Shown piece after piece: positions 11,088 through 21,325 of a stretch of DNA of 64,000 bases. A model generated the notes under the pieces. It had not been told where the DNA came from and ran no database searches. It saw only the letters and a list, made by a program, of their open reading frames with translations. Source of the DNA: Mytilus trossulus (Eukaryota; Mollusca; Bivalvia; Mytilida; Mytilidae). The DNA is taken from positions 11,298,195 to 11,362,194 of the forward strand of contig NC_086384.1 of NCBI RefSeq assembly GCF_036588685.1, read 5' to 3'. How positions within the stretch are numbered: position 1 is the stretch's first letter; every line of letters begins with the position of its first letter. The position numbers and the translations under genes are program-made.

Positions 11088-14000
11088 ATGAAGATCGTTG
11101 TGGTAGGGATTGCATTGTTGTTTTTCTTGACCATGATAGAAGCTCAGAAACGGTACATTTCATTTGGAGAAGTTCTTGTTTTACTGTCGTTTGTAGATAA
11201 AGATTGGGGTAGGTTTCGTTTGTTCATTTTGTTGCAGTATTTTGTAATTGCCTCTTAATTTTATTTATTACATGATTTGATCAGTCGACATTTTTATGTT
11301 ATGTTATGCATATTATGGATATATATATTTTTTTAAATATGATAGTATTAATTAATTCCACTTCAATGGACTTTGGTTTAATCAAGAAATGTTGTCTAGT
11401 ACAATTACAAATCCTTAGTTTAATAATACTTTCAAGGATAAGAACTGTTTTACGATCTCAGTTTTGCTCAAGTTAACGTTTATTTCCATTATGGGCAAAA
11501 TCAGTATTATCAACGCATTAACTTTTTATCAGTTTTAATGTATAGAAAACACAGAAAACATCTTAAACATAAAATTTTAACATGAGTTAATAGTATAAAG
11601 TTAACCATACACCATCATGCCGTTAAGGGCATACGATACAGTTACAGGGGAGGTAATGACGTTGCTAACGTAAAATGTTATTTTCGCGACGTCAAACGGT
11701 GATTTATCGGGAAAAGATGCATTTTTCGACTGATTTTTATCATTCAAACTGATTTATTTTGAAAACGAGTTCATGGACCCCTTTTTTTCAAAACAGCAAT
11801 TTGTTTCATTTTGCAGGGAGATTATGTGACCCAAATTTTATAAAACTGTAAATAGAGGATTTTTTTTTATTTTGATAAACATGCAGCAAAAAATGACGTA
11901 TTTTCCTCAATTCATGAACATTTGATAAATATGAGTTATTTCTGAATGAAAAATGCATATTTTTTTTAGGATACTTATAAAATACAGAAATTACCGATTA
12001 TTTAACAAAAAACAATTTGTGTTTATCTTTTATAACAAAAATGTTATGTCTTTCTTTCGAAAAAGAAATTACGTCCACAAATCTGAATTTTGAGCAAATA
12101 TACAAAATTTCGACCTCATTTTACTCAAAAAGTAGCACATGAAGGTATATTTTTTATTACATATTTGATTTAAACAGGTAAAAAATAGCCTATATGCAAA
12201 TTTTCACGAACTTGTAAATACAGGATCAAAACTGTATCGTATGCCCTTAAGTGTTCGTGACCATGCATCCGACGCAGCATCACAAAAGGAGGGGGTCGTC
12301 ACATTCAGTTTGAATTTTATCTTTATATGTAGAGTTAATTCCTCCTCGTGGCTCATGCAAATGCACAAAGTAAAAACACAAAAATACTAAACTCCGAGGA
12401 AAATTCAAAAAGGAAAATCAAAAATCAAAAGGCAAAATCAAAAGTCCAAACACCTAAAACGAATGGATAACAACTGTCGTATTCCTGACTTGGTACAGGC
12501 ATTTTCTAATTTAGAAAATGGTGGATTGAACCTGGTTTTATAGCTAGCTAAACCTCTCACTTTTATGACAGTCGCATCATATTCCATTACATTGTCAACG
12601 ATGAATGAACAAAACAAACATACTCAAAGAGTAAAAATGTCAAAAATAGGGGTACAACAATCAATAATGTGTTATCATCTTAATATCAAATATATAGCCA
12701 TTTTTAACGTGTATTTCTTCCACCTATACACAGAAGTTCCACTGCTATAAGCTATGTCTTAATATCATCCCCTGTTGAATCAAATATTCTACCTGTACCA
12801 TATCATGCATATATTCCAGTGGAAATAATATTCCTGAATATGTTTTCCCAATTTTGGAACTTAAATATTATGAAGGAACTTCTATTTTGTGAACCACTGG
12901 TATATTATTTTAACGAGATGACTTATATTCATTGATTTTTTTCAAGAATTGCACATAATCCCTAGCAAGAAATGTCAGAGATTAAATGTAAAAACTGAAA
13001 TGGGAAAAAAATTGTTTATCGTGAATTCGCCCTTATCCACTGGACACCTATATAGAAAATTAGTTTACGATCTGCCTTTGAGCTCTTTCATTTGCTTGCT
13101 CCACTGACATATTTGGAGACATGTTTTGATATTTTTCTTTGCTTATCTTTTCTATACCAAGTTTAAAACATGGATGCATATTGAATGCCTCCCCAATTAC
13201 AGAAAACAGACAAATAACATTTATAAAAATATGGGATGCCTAAAATATATACTGAAATATAAATCTTTTCGAATAACTATAACTTTATTATAGACTAACC
13301 AACAAAAATATCGCGATATACTTAAATGTTCCGCAATTGTCAATGGTTCCTGCAATAAGTTTTTATTCTCTTCCTGTACATTGACTGTCTATAATGCATT
13401 TTAAATAAGTCATATACCTCAAGATGCTCATATTCATGGTCCACTTTTATTTTTGTCCATCTAATAAGTTAAGCCTTTTTCAACTGATTTTTTATAGTTC
13501 GTTCTTATGTTGTGCTGTTATACCACTGTCCCAGGTTATGGGAGGATTGGGATCCCGCTAACATGTTTAACCCCGCCACATTATTTATGTATGTGCCTGT
13601 CCCAAGTCAGGAGCCTGTATATTCAGTGGTTGTCGTTTGTTTATGTGTTACATATTTGTTTTTCGTTCATTTTTTTACATAAATAAGGCCGTTAGTTTTC
13701 TCGTTTGAATTGTTTTAAATTGTCTTATCGAGACCTTTTATAGCTAACTATGCGGTAAGGGCTTTGCTCATTGCACAAAGTGGCTCATTGTCGAAGGCCG
13801 TACGGTGACCTATAGTTGTTAATGTTTGTGTCATTTTGGTCTTTTGTGGATAGTTGTCTCATTGGCAATCATACCACATCTTCTTTTTTATAGACCTATT
13901 GGTGACCTTCTGCTGTTGTTTTTTTCTATGGTCGGGTTGTTGTCTCTTTGACACATTCCCCATTTCCATTCTCAATTTTATTAAATACTTCTGCGAACAT

Positions 14001-14351
14001 ATGATACTTTTTCAGACAAAAATAAGAATACATATATATCAATCATAAATATTTATGATAGATATGTGTACAGGTTAATTGGCGCAAGTAAGTTCCGAAT
14101 ATTGGCACAATTGATACATTTGGAAAACACAAAATTTGATGCAAATGATACCCCCGAAATTGGCGCAAAAGGACTGCTTCCCCTGCTTCAGTATTGAAAC
14201 CTGTCATGTATTAAAGTCATTTCTGTTAAACTATTTTTCCATTATTTTTTCAGCCATCAAATCCACTGGAACTAATGACTTACCATGTACAATGTGTATA
14301 GACGAAAACAATTCTATGTGTATGCAAATATACTGTATGGGAAAGAGATAG
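11088..14351 (+). CDS. Putative secreted cysteine peptide with amidation signature (2 exons)
   Basis: Exons 11088-11208 and 14254-14351 join in phase (G|CC) to give 72 residues. Residues 1-20 (MKIVVVGIALLFFLTMIEAQ) form a clear signal peptide. KR follows at once at residues 21-22, a prohormone-convertase type site. Exon 2 encodes four cysteines spaced C-x2-C-x7-C-x4-C (PCTMCIDENNSMCMQIYCMGKR region) and ends in Gly-Lys-Arg at the stop, the pattern of a C-terminally amidated peptide precursor. The donor G|GTAGGT is acceptable and the acceptor attattttttcag is strong. A polyadenylation signal AATAAA lies at 14684-14689, giving a 3' UTR of about 340 bases. I do not recognise a family; mussel antimicrobial peptide families that I know have different cysteine patterns. 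An additional middle exon cannot be excluded. Action outside the cell as a peptide hormone or defence peptide is inference. Confidence 0.45.
11627..12246. mobile_element. TTAA-flanked inverted-repeat element, 620 bp
   Basis: TTAA occurs on both sides (11623-11626 and 12247-12250), and the termini GGGCATACGATACAGTT form perfect inverted repeats. TTAA duplication is typical of piggyBac or Kolobok elements (family knowledge). No transposase is inside. It lies in the intron of the secreted-peptide gene. Confidence 0.8.
12385..12640 (+). repeat. Dispersed mussel repeat, 'aactccgaggaaaattcaaa' family, copy 3
   Basis: Longest of three copies, from aactccgaggaaaattcaaa to about gtcaacgatgaatgaacaaa. 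No coding capacity. It lies in the intron of the secreted-peptide gene. Confidence 0.75.
13500..13885 (+). repeat. Dispersed mussel repeat ('gacctatagttgttaatg' family), near full length
   Basis: Recognisable blocks in order: cctgtcccaagtcaggagcc, ataaataaggccgttag, atgcggtaagggctttgctc, ggtgacctatagttgttaat and tctcattggcaatcatacca, ending in catcttctttttta. The same block order is present at 52880-53091 plus 54943-55045, where it is split by another element, and in part at 45400-45565. It lies in the intron of the secreted-peptide gene. Confidence 0.75.
13925..13980 (-). repeat. Fragment of the 'aaattgagaatggaaatggg' repeat
   Basis: The reverse complement reads aaattgagaatggaaatggg, then gaatgtgtcaaagagacaac. 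The same fragment in plus orientation is at 19590-19665 and 43248-43385. Confidence 0.7.
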
Positions 14352-15031
14352 CCCTGAACACTGGTACTGGACAGACCCCAATGTTGTGATTTACGTTTGT
14401 GTATGGACAGAAATGGACTTCTAATGTGCAAAAAAAATAATAGTTGAAATTAGTGACTGTATTTTACTCTTACAGACTTTGACAGGAAATCATTGCGTGT
14501 CCAAGAATTCTGGGTTTTCTCTTGAAATGTTACCGGATTTATAATGCATAATCAACAATTTTTTAAAGATATGTTTTAAATGGATTTGTCTATATGAATA
14601 CTTTTCTAATAGTTTGCTATATAAATAATGCCATGTGATTATGTAAAGTATTTTCATTAAACATTTTAAAAAGTGTTGTATTGAATAAATTTTCCATGTG
14701 AAACTGCATACTCCCCCTAATTCTAAACAAGGATGTTGATAGTAAGACTATACACATTTATTTTACCAATGCAAGAAAGCCATGTGACTATAACATGTTT
14801 TATAATAGGATTGATTAGATTGCTAAACGCCCAGTGGCAAATATTTCATGCTAGTGCATGTGTAGGAAAGTAATTTTTAAATGACATAATTTGAATTTGA
14901 TGTTTAAAAGCAATATTTTAAACCAATGGCAACTAAAACAACATATTTTGGGGAATTAATTTTCAATTTTAAAGGGAGATAAATATGTAAACTTATTTTT
15001 TCTTAAATAGGGCAGTATAATATGAATATCG

Positions 15032-16019
15032 CAGGGGCGGATTTAGGCGGGGGCGTGGAGGGCGTGCGCCCCCCCCCCCCTAAAATTTGCAAAGCATGGG
15101 TTTACTCCAACATATTTAAGTATCAGAAGAGACCATTACATCTTTTTTATCATTCAAAGTATATAAAACAGTCAGTTTAACAGAATCAACGTGATTACTA
15201 ATCAACTGACCTACGCTTTATTAAAGTTCTATAAATTATTTCAAAGGAAAGTGTCAAATGCGGAGCTGCGTTTGATGACAAATCATGTTTTTTTAGCAGT
15301 TAAAGTAAAAACTAATGTTACATTGTATTTCCGGTTTTTATAATAAATTTCTTTGATAAACATCCCTTATACTCACTTTCACAATGTCATCATGACACGG
15401 TCAAGAAACTATCGGCAGGTGAGATTCTTTCATAATATCCGTTATGGAAGATAGAAATACTGTTTCAATCGAAAGGTTAGTTTATTAATTTGTATCTCTG
15501 TGTCTATATTTGTTTCTCACTTGCAAACCTAAATATTTAGCAGATTTCTGTACCGAATTACATGCTTGGAAAAATAAAGATAACTGCGTCTCATTCTGAT
15601 TTTAGTTATTTTGTTGCGAACACAGTAAAGTCTGGGACAACCTCCAAAAATTAAAAAAGTAAAAAAAAACAGATATTATGAAAGGACAATTAAAAATTGC
15701 TGGTTAAAGTAGAAATTTTCGTTTGCAAAACACATATGTCAGGTGAGCAATTGTGATCTGTCTCGTCTCACTTTGCGTTCGTCTGTCCGCCCGTCTAACT
15801 GTAGATTGTTGTCGGGTGTGGATTAAGGCGGTTTCAACTTGAAACTTTAATTCTTCGATCATTTTACCACACAATAGTTCGAGATATCTACATTTCACCC
15901 TTTGGAAGAATATTTCAATAATTTTACCTAAAAATAATTTCAAAAATTTTTCGCATCGCTCCGCTCGGCGAAAATTTATTTTGCGCCCCCCCTAACTGGA
16001 AATCCTGGATCCGCCCCTG
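15032..16019. mobile_element. hAT-like non-autonomous element, 988 bp, 5-bp target duplication
   Basis: Termini CAGGGGCGGATTTAGG and, inverted, CCTGGATCCGCCCCTG are flanked directly by TATCG on both sides (15027-15031 and 16020-16024). The CAG-initial ends and 5-bp duplication fit the hAT group with 5-bp duplications. Both ends have GC-rich runs (gcgcccccc). Short open frames inside show no transposase motif. Confidence 0.75.
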
Positions 16020-16140
16020 TATCGTGTTCCATGAGTTGTGCATGAACTTGATGTAAAATCTTTAAAACTTTTACCAGAGACATTCAATACAAATGCTTTG
16101 GTTTAACTCTGATTTTTCATGGTTTATGTCTATCTTTAAC

Positions 16141-18076
16141 CAGATGCTCCGCAGGGCGTAGCTTTATACGACCGCAGAGGTTGAACCCTGAACGGTTGGG
16201 GCAAGTTTGGACACAACATTCAAGCTGGATTCCGCTCTAAATTTGGATTGTGATTAAATAGTTGACACAGCATAGGTTTCTGACACAGAATGAATGTATT
16301 CAAATGAACTTAAAATTTTTGTTTTCTCTTAGAGCAATTCACTATGCTGTTGAATATTAATCCTCTCAAAAAAATGTTTGAAGAAATTTTCTTTTTATTT
16401 ATGAAATTTCAAATGAGAAAAATTTAACCCAATTTTTTATTCACATCCCCCTTTCCCTTATTCCAAAACTAATTTCAATTAAAATATTCTAATGGAGTTT
16501 GCAACAATTACTACTCATTTAAATACATGATGTAAAAAAACTGCTTGTTATCACTGAATGGTAAAGATTATTTAAATTTATCAGTTGGTAGTAAAAAGTG
16601 AATATACATTGTATATTGTATATAACAAAGATTTAAGTTGATTCTGGACAAAGAAAGATAACTCCAATTAAAAAATATTCTTGCAGATATTTCTTGCTTA
16701 CTATACTGGACAAAGAAAGATAACTCTTAATTAAAAAAAATTTGCTATTTCACAATATTGTGAAATTAGATATTTCTTGCCATTGCACAATACTGTGCAA
16801 TTGAAAAGACTTGCTATTGCACAATACTTAATATAACAATTTTAGATCCTGATTTGGACCAACTTGAAAACTGGGCCCATAATCAAAAATCTAAGTACAT
16901 GTTTAGATTCAGCATATCAAAGAGGCCCAAGAATTTATTTTTTGTTAAAATCAAACTTAGTTTAATTTTGGACCCTTTGCACTTTAATTTAGACCAATTT
17001 TAAAACTGGACCAAAAATTAAGAATCTACATACACAGTTAGATTTGGCATATCAAAGAACCCCAATTATTCAATTTTTGATGAAATCAAACAATGTTTAA
17101 TTTTGGACCCCGATTTGGGCCAACTTGAAAACTGGGCCAATAATCAAAAATCTAAGTACATTTTTAGATTCAGCATATCAAAGATCCCCAAGGTTTCAAT
17201 TTTTGTTTAAATCAAACTAAGTTTAATTTTGGACCCTTTGGACCTTAATGTAGACCAATTTGAAAAAGGGACCAAAAAATTAAGAATCTACATACACAGT
17301 TAGATTCGGCATATTAAAGAACCCCAATTATTCAATTTTGATGAAATCAAACAAAGTTTAATTTTGGACCCTTTGGGCCCCTTTTTCCTTAACTGTTGGG
17401 ACCAAAACTTCCAAAATCAATACCAACCTTCCTTTTATAGTCATAAACCTTGTGTTTAAATTTCATAGATTTCTATTCACTTATACTAACGCTATGGTGC
17501 GAAAACCAAGAAAAATGCTTATTTGGGTCCCTTTTTGGCCCCTAATTCCTAAACTGTTGGGACCGAAACTCCCAAAATCAATACCAACCTTCCTTTTGTG
17601 GTCATAAACATTGTGTTTAAATTTCATTGATTTCTATATACTTTAACTAAAGTTATTGTGCGAAAACCAAGAATAATGCTTATTTGGGCCCTTTTTTGGC
17701 CCCTAATTCCTAAACTGTTAAAAATAAAACTCCCAAAATCAATCCCAACCTTTATTTTGTGGTTACAAACCTTGTGTCAAAATTTCATAGATTTCTATTA
17801 ACTTAAACTAAAGTTATAGTGCGAAAACCAAGAAAATGCTTATTTGGGCCCTTTTTGGCCCCTAATTCCTAAAATGTTGGGACCAAAACTCCCAAAATCA
17901 ATATCAGCCTTCCTTTTATGGTCATAAACCTTGAGTTAAAATTTCATAGATTTCTATTCACTTTTACTAAAGTTAGAGTGCGAAAACTAAAAGTATTCGG
18001 ACGACGACGACGACGACGACGCCAACGTGATAGCAATATACGACGAAATTTTTTTCAAAATTTGCGGTCGTATAAA
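16141..18076 (+). repeat. 1.9-kb dispersed repeat with internal tandem units, copy A
   Basis: The ends carry inverted TTTATACGACCGCA (about 16164-16178 and 18064-18077). The body has direct repeats of about 130-160 bp built on 'cccaaaatcaataccaacct' and 'tgcgaaaaccaagaa', and a second set built on 'aaatcaaactaagtttaatt'. A (GAC)n run precedes the right end (18000-18025). The second copy lies inverted at 57213-59198. The family is abundant in bivalve sequence that I recognise. No protein is encoded. Confidence 0.85.
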
Positions 18077-18610
18077 AACTTGTAATAAATGCACACAATT
18101 ATTTCTGAATTTAAAGTAGTTGTCACTGTCTAAATTCTCAACTTTGTGGTGCCCATTAAGTTATATGGTCAAGTGTTGATGGCAATTCCTAGTACTGCCT
18201 GTAAAATTGAATCATAACTTGTCATAAGACTAATTAAGGTAATACGAGAGCTAATCATACACACACTTTGTAAAGACCCTGCCCTATAACTGACACATAT
18301 ATGTTGACTGCCAGATATCTTCTTTTGATTTGGTTTGCAGTCTCATTTCCACATCTTTTTTTATGCTTGATTGATTTAACACTACTTACCACATTCTTGG
18401 CTATATGCATATGGTGACCACCAGTTTTTATTAAAGGAAGTCAGGGTCTGTAGAGAACCACAACCTTTGGCATAAAAACTGATAATCCTCCTAAATCAAG
18501 ATATGAATCAATCACTCCTGCTTGAGAAAAATTCACAACCCCAATGTTTGCAGATTAGTGATAATTAGAGCATGTGGCAACTGAGGCCCAACACACCTCC
18601 TTTAATTTAA

Positions 18611-18859
18611 GGTGGTACCTAACACTACAGGGAGATAACTCTGTATAGTTAGCTAAACGTTTTAGTGAAATTGTGTTGTAAAAGGAAAATAAAGCTTCTC
18701 AATGATCAAAATTGGTGTTTGTCAAACTGCTATATAACCAGTGTATTTTTTTCTGACAAAACAGTTGGTTCAAAATTTTTGAAATTTTTATAGTTTTGTT
18801 AAAATTTTGTGAAAATTAAACAAGCCAAATTAATTTTAGTGAGAGTGTTGGGTACCACC
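18611..18859. mobile_element. TTAA-flanked miniature element, copy 1 (complete)
   Basis: TTAA at 18607-18610 and 18860-18863 flank a 249-bp element with termini GGTGGTACC(T/C). The inner part contains actacagggagataactctg. Copies 2 and 3 are at 19302-19584 and 25255-25540. piggyBac- or Kolobok-type by its target duplication. Confidence 0.8.
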
Positions 18860-19085
18860 TTAAGTATCAATAACGGTAAATCCAATTAGTACATTAGGAA
18901 TAATAACATATATTATGTATCCCCATATTGTTTTATAAAAGGCTCTGATTACATAAAAGCAGTTGTTTCAAATAATGAAATTATCCAACCTATGTTCAAG
19001 GGTCTGTCCTTTGCATTCAAATTCCAATTTATCTGATTTCTGTTTAGGCTATGTGCCCTAAAAAGTAATACAACATTTGATAATA

Positions 19086-19210
19086 TTTATCAAAGTTACC
19101 AGGGTTATAATTTAGTACGCCAGACGCGCATTTCGTCTACATAAGACTCATCAGTGAAACTCATATCAAAATAGTTATAAAGCCAAACAAATACAAAGTT
19201 GAAGAGAATG
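19086..19210 (+). repeat. Dispersed mussel repeat ('gccagacgcgcatttcgtct')
   Basis: Reads tagtacgccagacgcgcatt, followed by acataagactcatcagtg and caaacaaatacaaagttga. I recognise it as a common mussel repeat. A single copy is in this window. Confidence 0.65.
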
Positions 19211-19301
19211 ATTGATAACACTTTTTAGAGTTTGATTTTGCTCACAAATCAATTGCTCCCAAAGCCCTACCTGATTCTACCACACCGTATTCTTTCTGCT
19301 C

Positions 19302-19584
19302 CATGAAAGAGGTACCCAACACTTTGACTGCTATTAATTTGGCATGTTTAATTTTCATAAAATTTTGACAAAATGTTTACTTTGCCCCTTTGACAAAAAT
19401 ATAAAAATTTCAAAAAATTTGAACCAACCACCTTATCAGAAAAATTTCGTTTGTAGTATAGCAGTTTGACAAACACTAATTTTGATCATTGAGAAACTTA
19501 ATATTTCCTTAACAATACAATGTGATTAAAACGTTTAGCTTATTTTTACAGAGTTATCTCCCTGTAGTGTTAGGTACCACCTTA
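19302..19584. mobile_element. TTAA-type miniature element, copy 2
   Basis: Inverted relative to copy 1: starts aggtacccaacactttgact and ends ttatctccctgtagtgttag, then gtaccacctta. Its TTAA flanks have decayed. Confidence 0.7.
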
Positions 19585-19589
19585 CACTA

Positions 19590-19680
19590 AATAAAATTGA
19601 GAATGGAAATGGGGAATGTGTCAAAGAGACAACAACCCGACCAAAATAAAAAAAAAAACAACAGCAGAAGGTCTTGACTT
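19590..19680 (+). repeat. Dispersed repeat ('aaattgagaatggaaatggg'), copy
   Basis: The sequence aaattgagaatggaaatggg is followed by tgtcaaagagacaacaaccc and gaccaaaat. It adjoins the TTAA element and matches 43248-43385. Confidence 0.7.
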
Positions 19681-19862
19681 CTTAATAAGAATGCATAATG
19701 AATATAACATAAGGTTTCAAAAACTGTGTGTAAGAATATAAAACTAACAAATTACATGTTTTATTGTGACATAACCAGCATGTCATATTAATATTAAAGA
19801 ACCAGCTAAATATGTAAATATAGGTACAATATATTGCATAAGTATGTATCTTAAAAAAGAAT

Positions 19863-20076
19863 TACTGTGGATTTATTTATTTTCGTGGATATCAATTTTC
19901 GTGGATTGAGGGAAAACTTACATTTTCTTGAATATTTAATTTCGTGGTTTTGTCAAACACTGTGAACAAAGCCTTTAGTGAATTTATAATTCGTTGAATA
20001 TTTAAATTCATTGTTGACCTATAACCACGAAACCCACGAAAATTGGTATCCAACGAATAATAATGAATCCACAGTA
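19863..20076. mobile_element. TA-flanked miniature element (TACTGTGGATT ends)
   Basis: Termini TACTGTGGATT(T/C)ATT in inverted orientation at 19863 and 20076, with TA at both ends, as for Tc1/mariner-like miniature elements. The inner arms repeat 'tttcgtgg..tatcaattttcgtgg'. A decayed relative lies at about 25850-26055. Confidence 0.75.
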
Positions 20077-20156
20077 TAATGTATGAATAATACAACAATA
20101 AAATAAATTCAAATCAAACATGTTGAAGAACTGTTCCAGAATATAATATGTTGGCA

Positions 20157-20508
20157 TACACCTTATCTCTATTTAGTCCATTCTGGGAAAAACAGTCATT
20201 TATACAACTTCCTGTTTAGGTCATCGGCCGAAAAATGGAGGTCATCAGTAGTGAGCTGAGGGAGAAAAAACTTCAGAAAGTGATCATCAAGAAAGTTTGA
20301 TATAGTATGATCTATTTTTTTCGAAATCAATATTGAAGTAAAAAATATTTTGTTTGAATTAAGTAGTTACAGTAGTTTAAACAGGTCTCATTAAAAAGTA
20401 TCATGCATGGTGAATTGTTTAAACAGGGTCCCAGATAGCTTCAACTAGATGAAAAAGTTGTGTAATTTTAGAACTTATCCGGAATGGAATAAATAGCGAT
20501 AAGGTGTA
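20157..20508. mobile_element. TA-flanked miniature element (TACACCTTATC ends), copy 1
   Basis: Termini TACACCTTATC(T/G)CTATTT inverted at both ends, 352 bp. A shorter relative, 172 bp, is at 36657-36828. The interiors are unrelated in length. Confidence 0.75.
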
Positions 20509-20859
20509 TTGGGGTGGAGTATCTGAGATGAACTGTTTTTACCCAAGCTTCATATAATGTTTCTTTTTCTTAAATTCTACATGATTTTTAATGCTGTTGA
20601 TTGTCTAATTAACAACCTCCCTTTCAATTTTAAATAAAGAGTACACTAACCCATCCAATCGTGTAACAACCTTTAACAAATTGAAATGTAAAAGTAAAGG
20701 AAAAATATATACAATGCAGAAAATACATCTTTCAGGACGGAATGATACAAATAATTCACAAGTCTGAATTGAAATGACAAGTCCTTAATTTCAAAAATGT
20801 CAAATATCAAAGTAAAATAAGAGATAAGACATACTTCTCATTGACAAACAAGAATGTGT

Positions 20860-21122
20860 CCCAAGTACATGGATGCCCCACTCGCACTATCATTTTCTAT
20901 GTTCAGTGGACCATGAAAATGGGATAAAATCTCTAATTTGGCATTAAAATAAAAAAGATCATATCGTAGAGAACATGTTTACTAAGTTTCAAATTGATTG
21001 GACTTCAACTTCATCAAAACTACCTCAACTAAAAACTTTAACCTGAAGCGGGACGAACGAATGGACGAACCGACGGAAGGATGCAGACCAGAAAACATAA
21101 TGCCCATAAATGGGGCATAAAA
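20860..21122 (+). repeat. Dispersed mussel repeat ('gatgccccactcgcactatc')
   Basis: Begins acaagaatgtgtcccaagta, contains ggatgccccactcgcactat and tgaagcgggacgaacgaatg, and ends cataatgcccataaatgggg. It ends in a (GACG)-rich stretch like the other large families here. No coding capacity. Confidence 0.75.
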
Positions 21123-21325
21123 ATCACATTTTCATTTATGTAGAAATTCTACAAATAGCAAATATATGTTGTATTGTGTCTTCATGGACGGAATGTTCTA
21201 TTTCACAGAAGTTTAATTTCATGCAATTCCAAAAATTGTAAAATGAATAAATGCAGTGAACCATCTATCAAGTAATCAAAGATGTTTTCCAAATAATGTT
21301 TTTCATCAGGTTGAATCAAATAATT

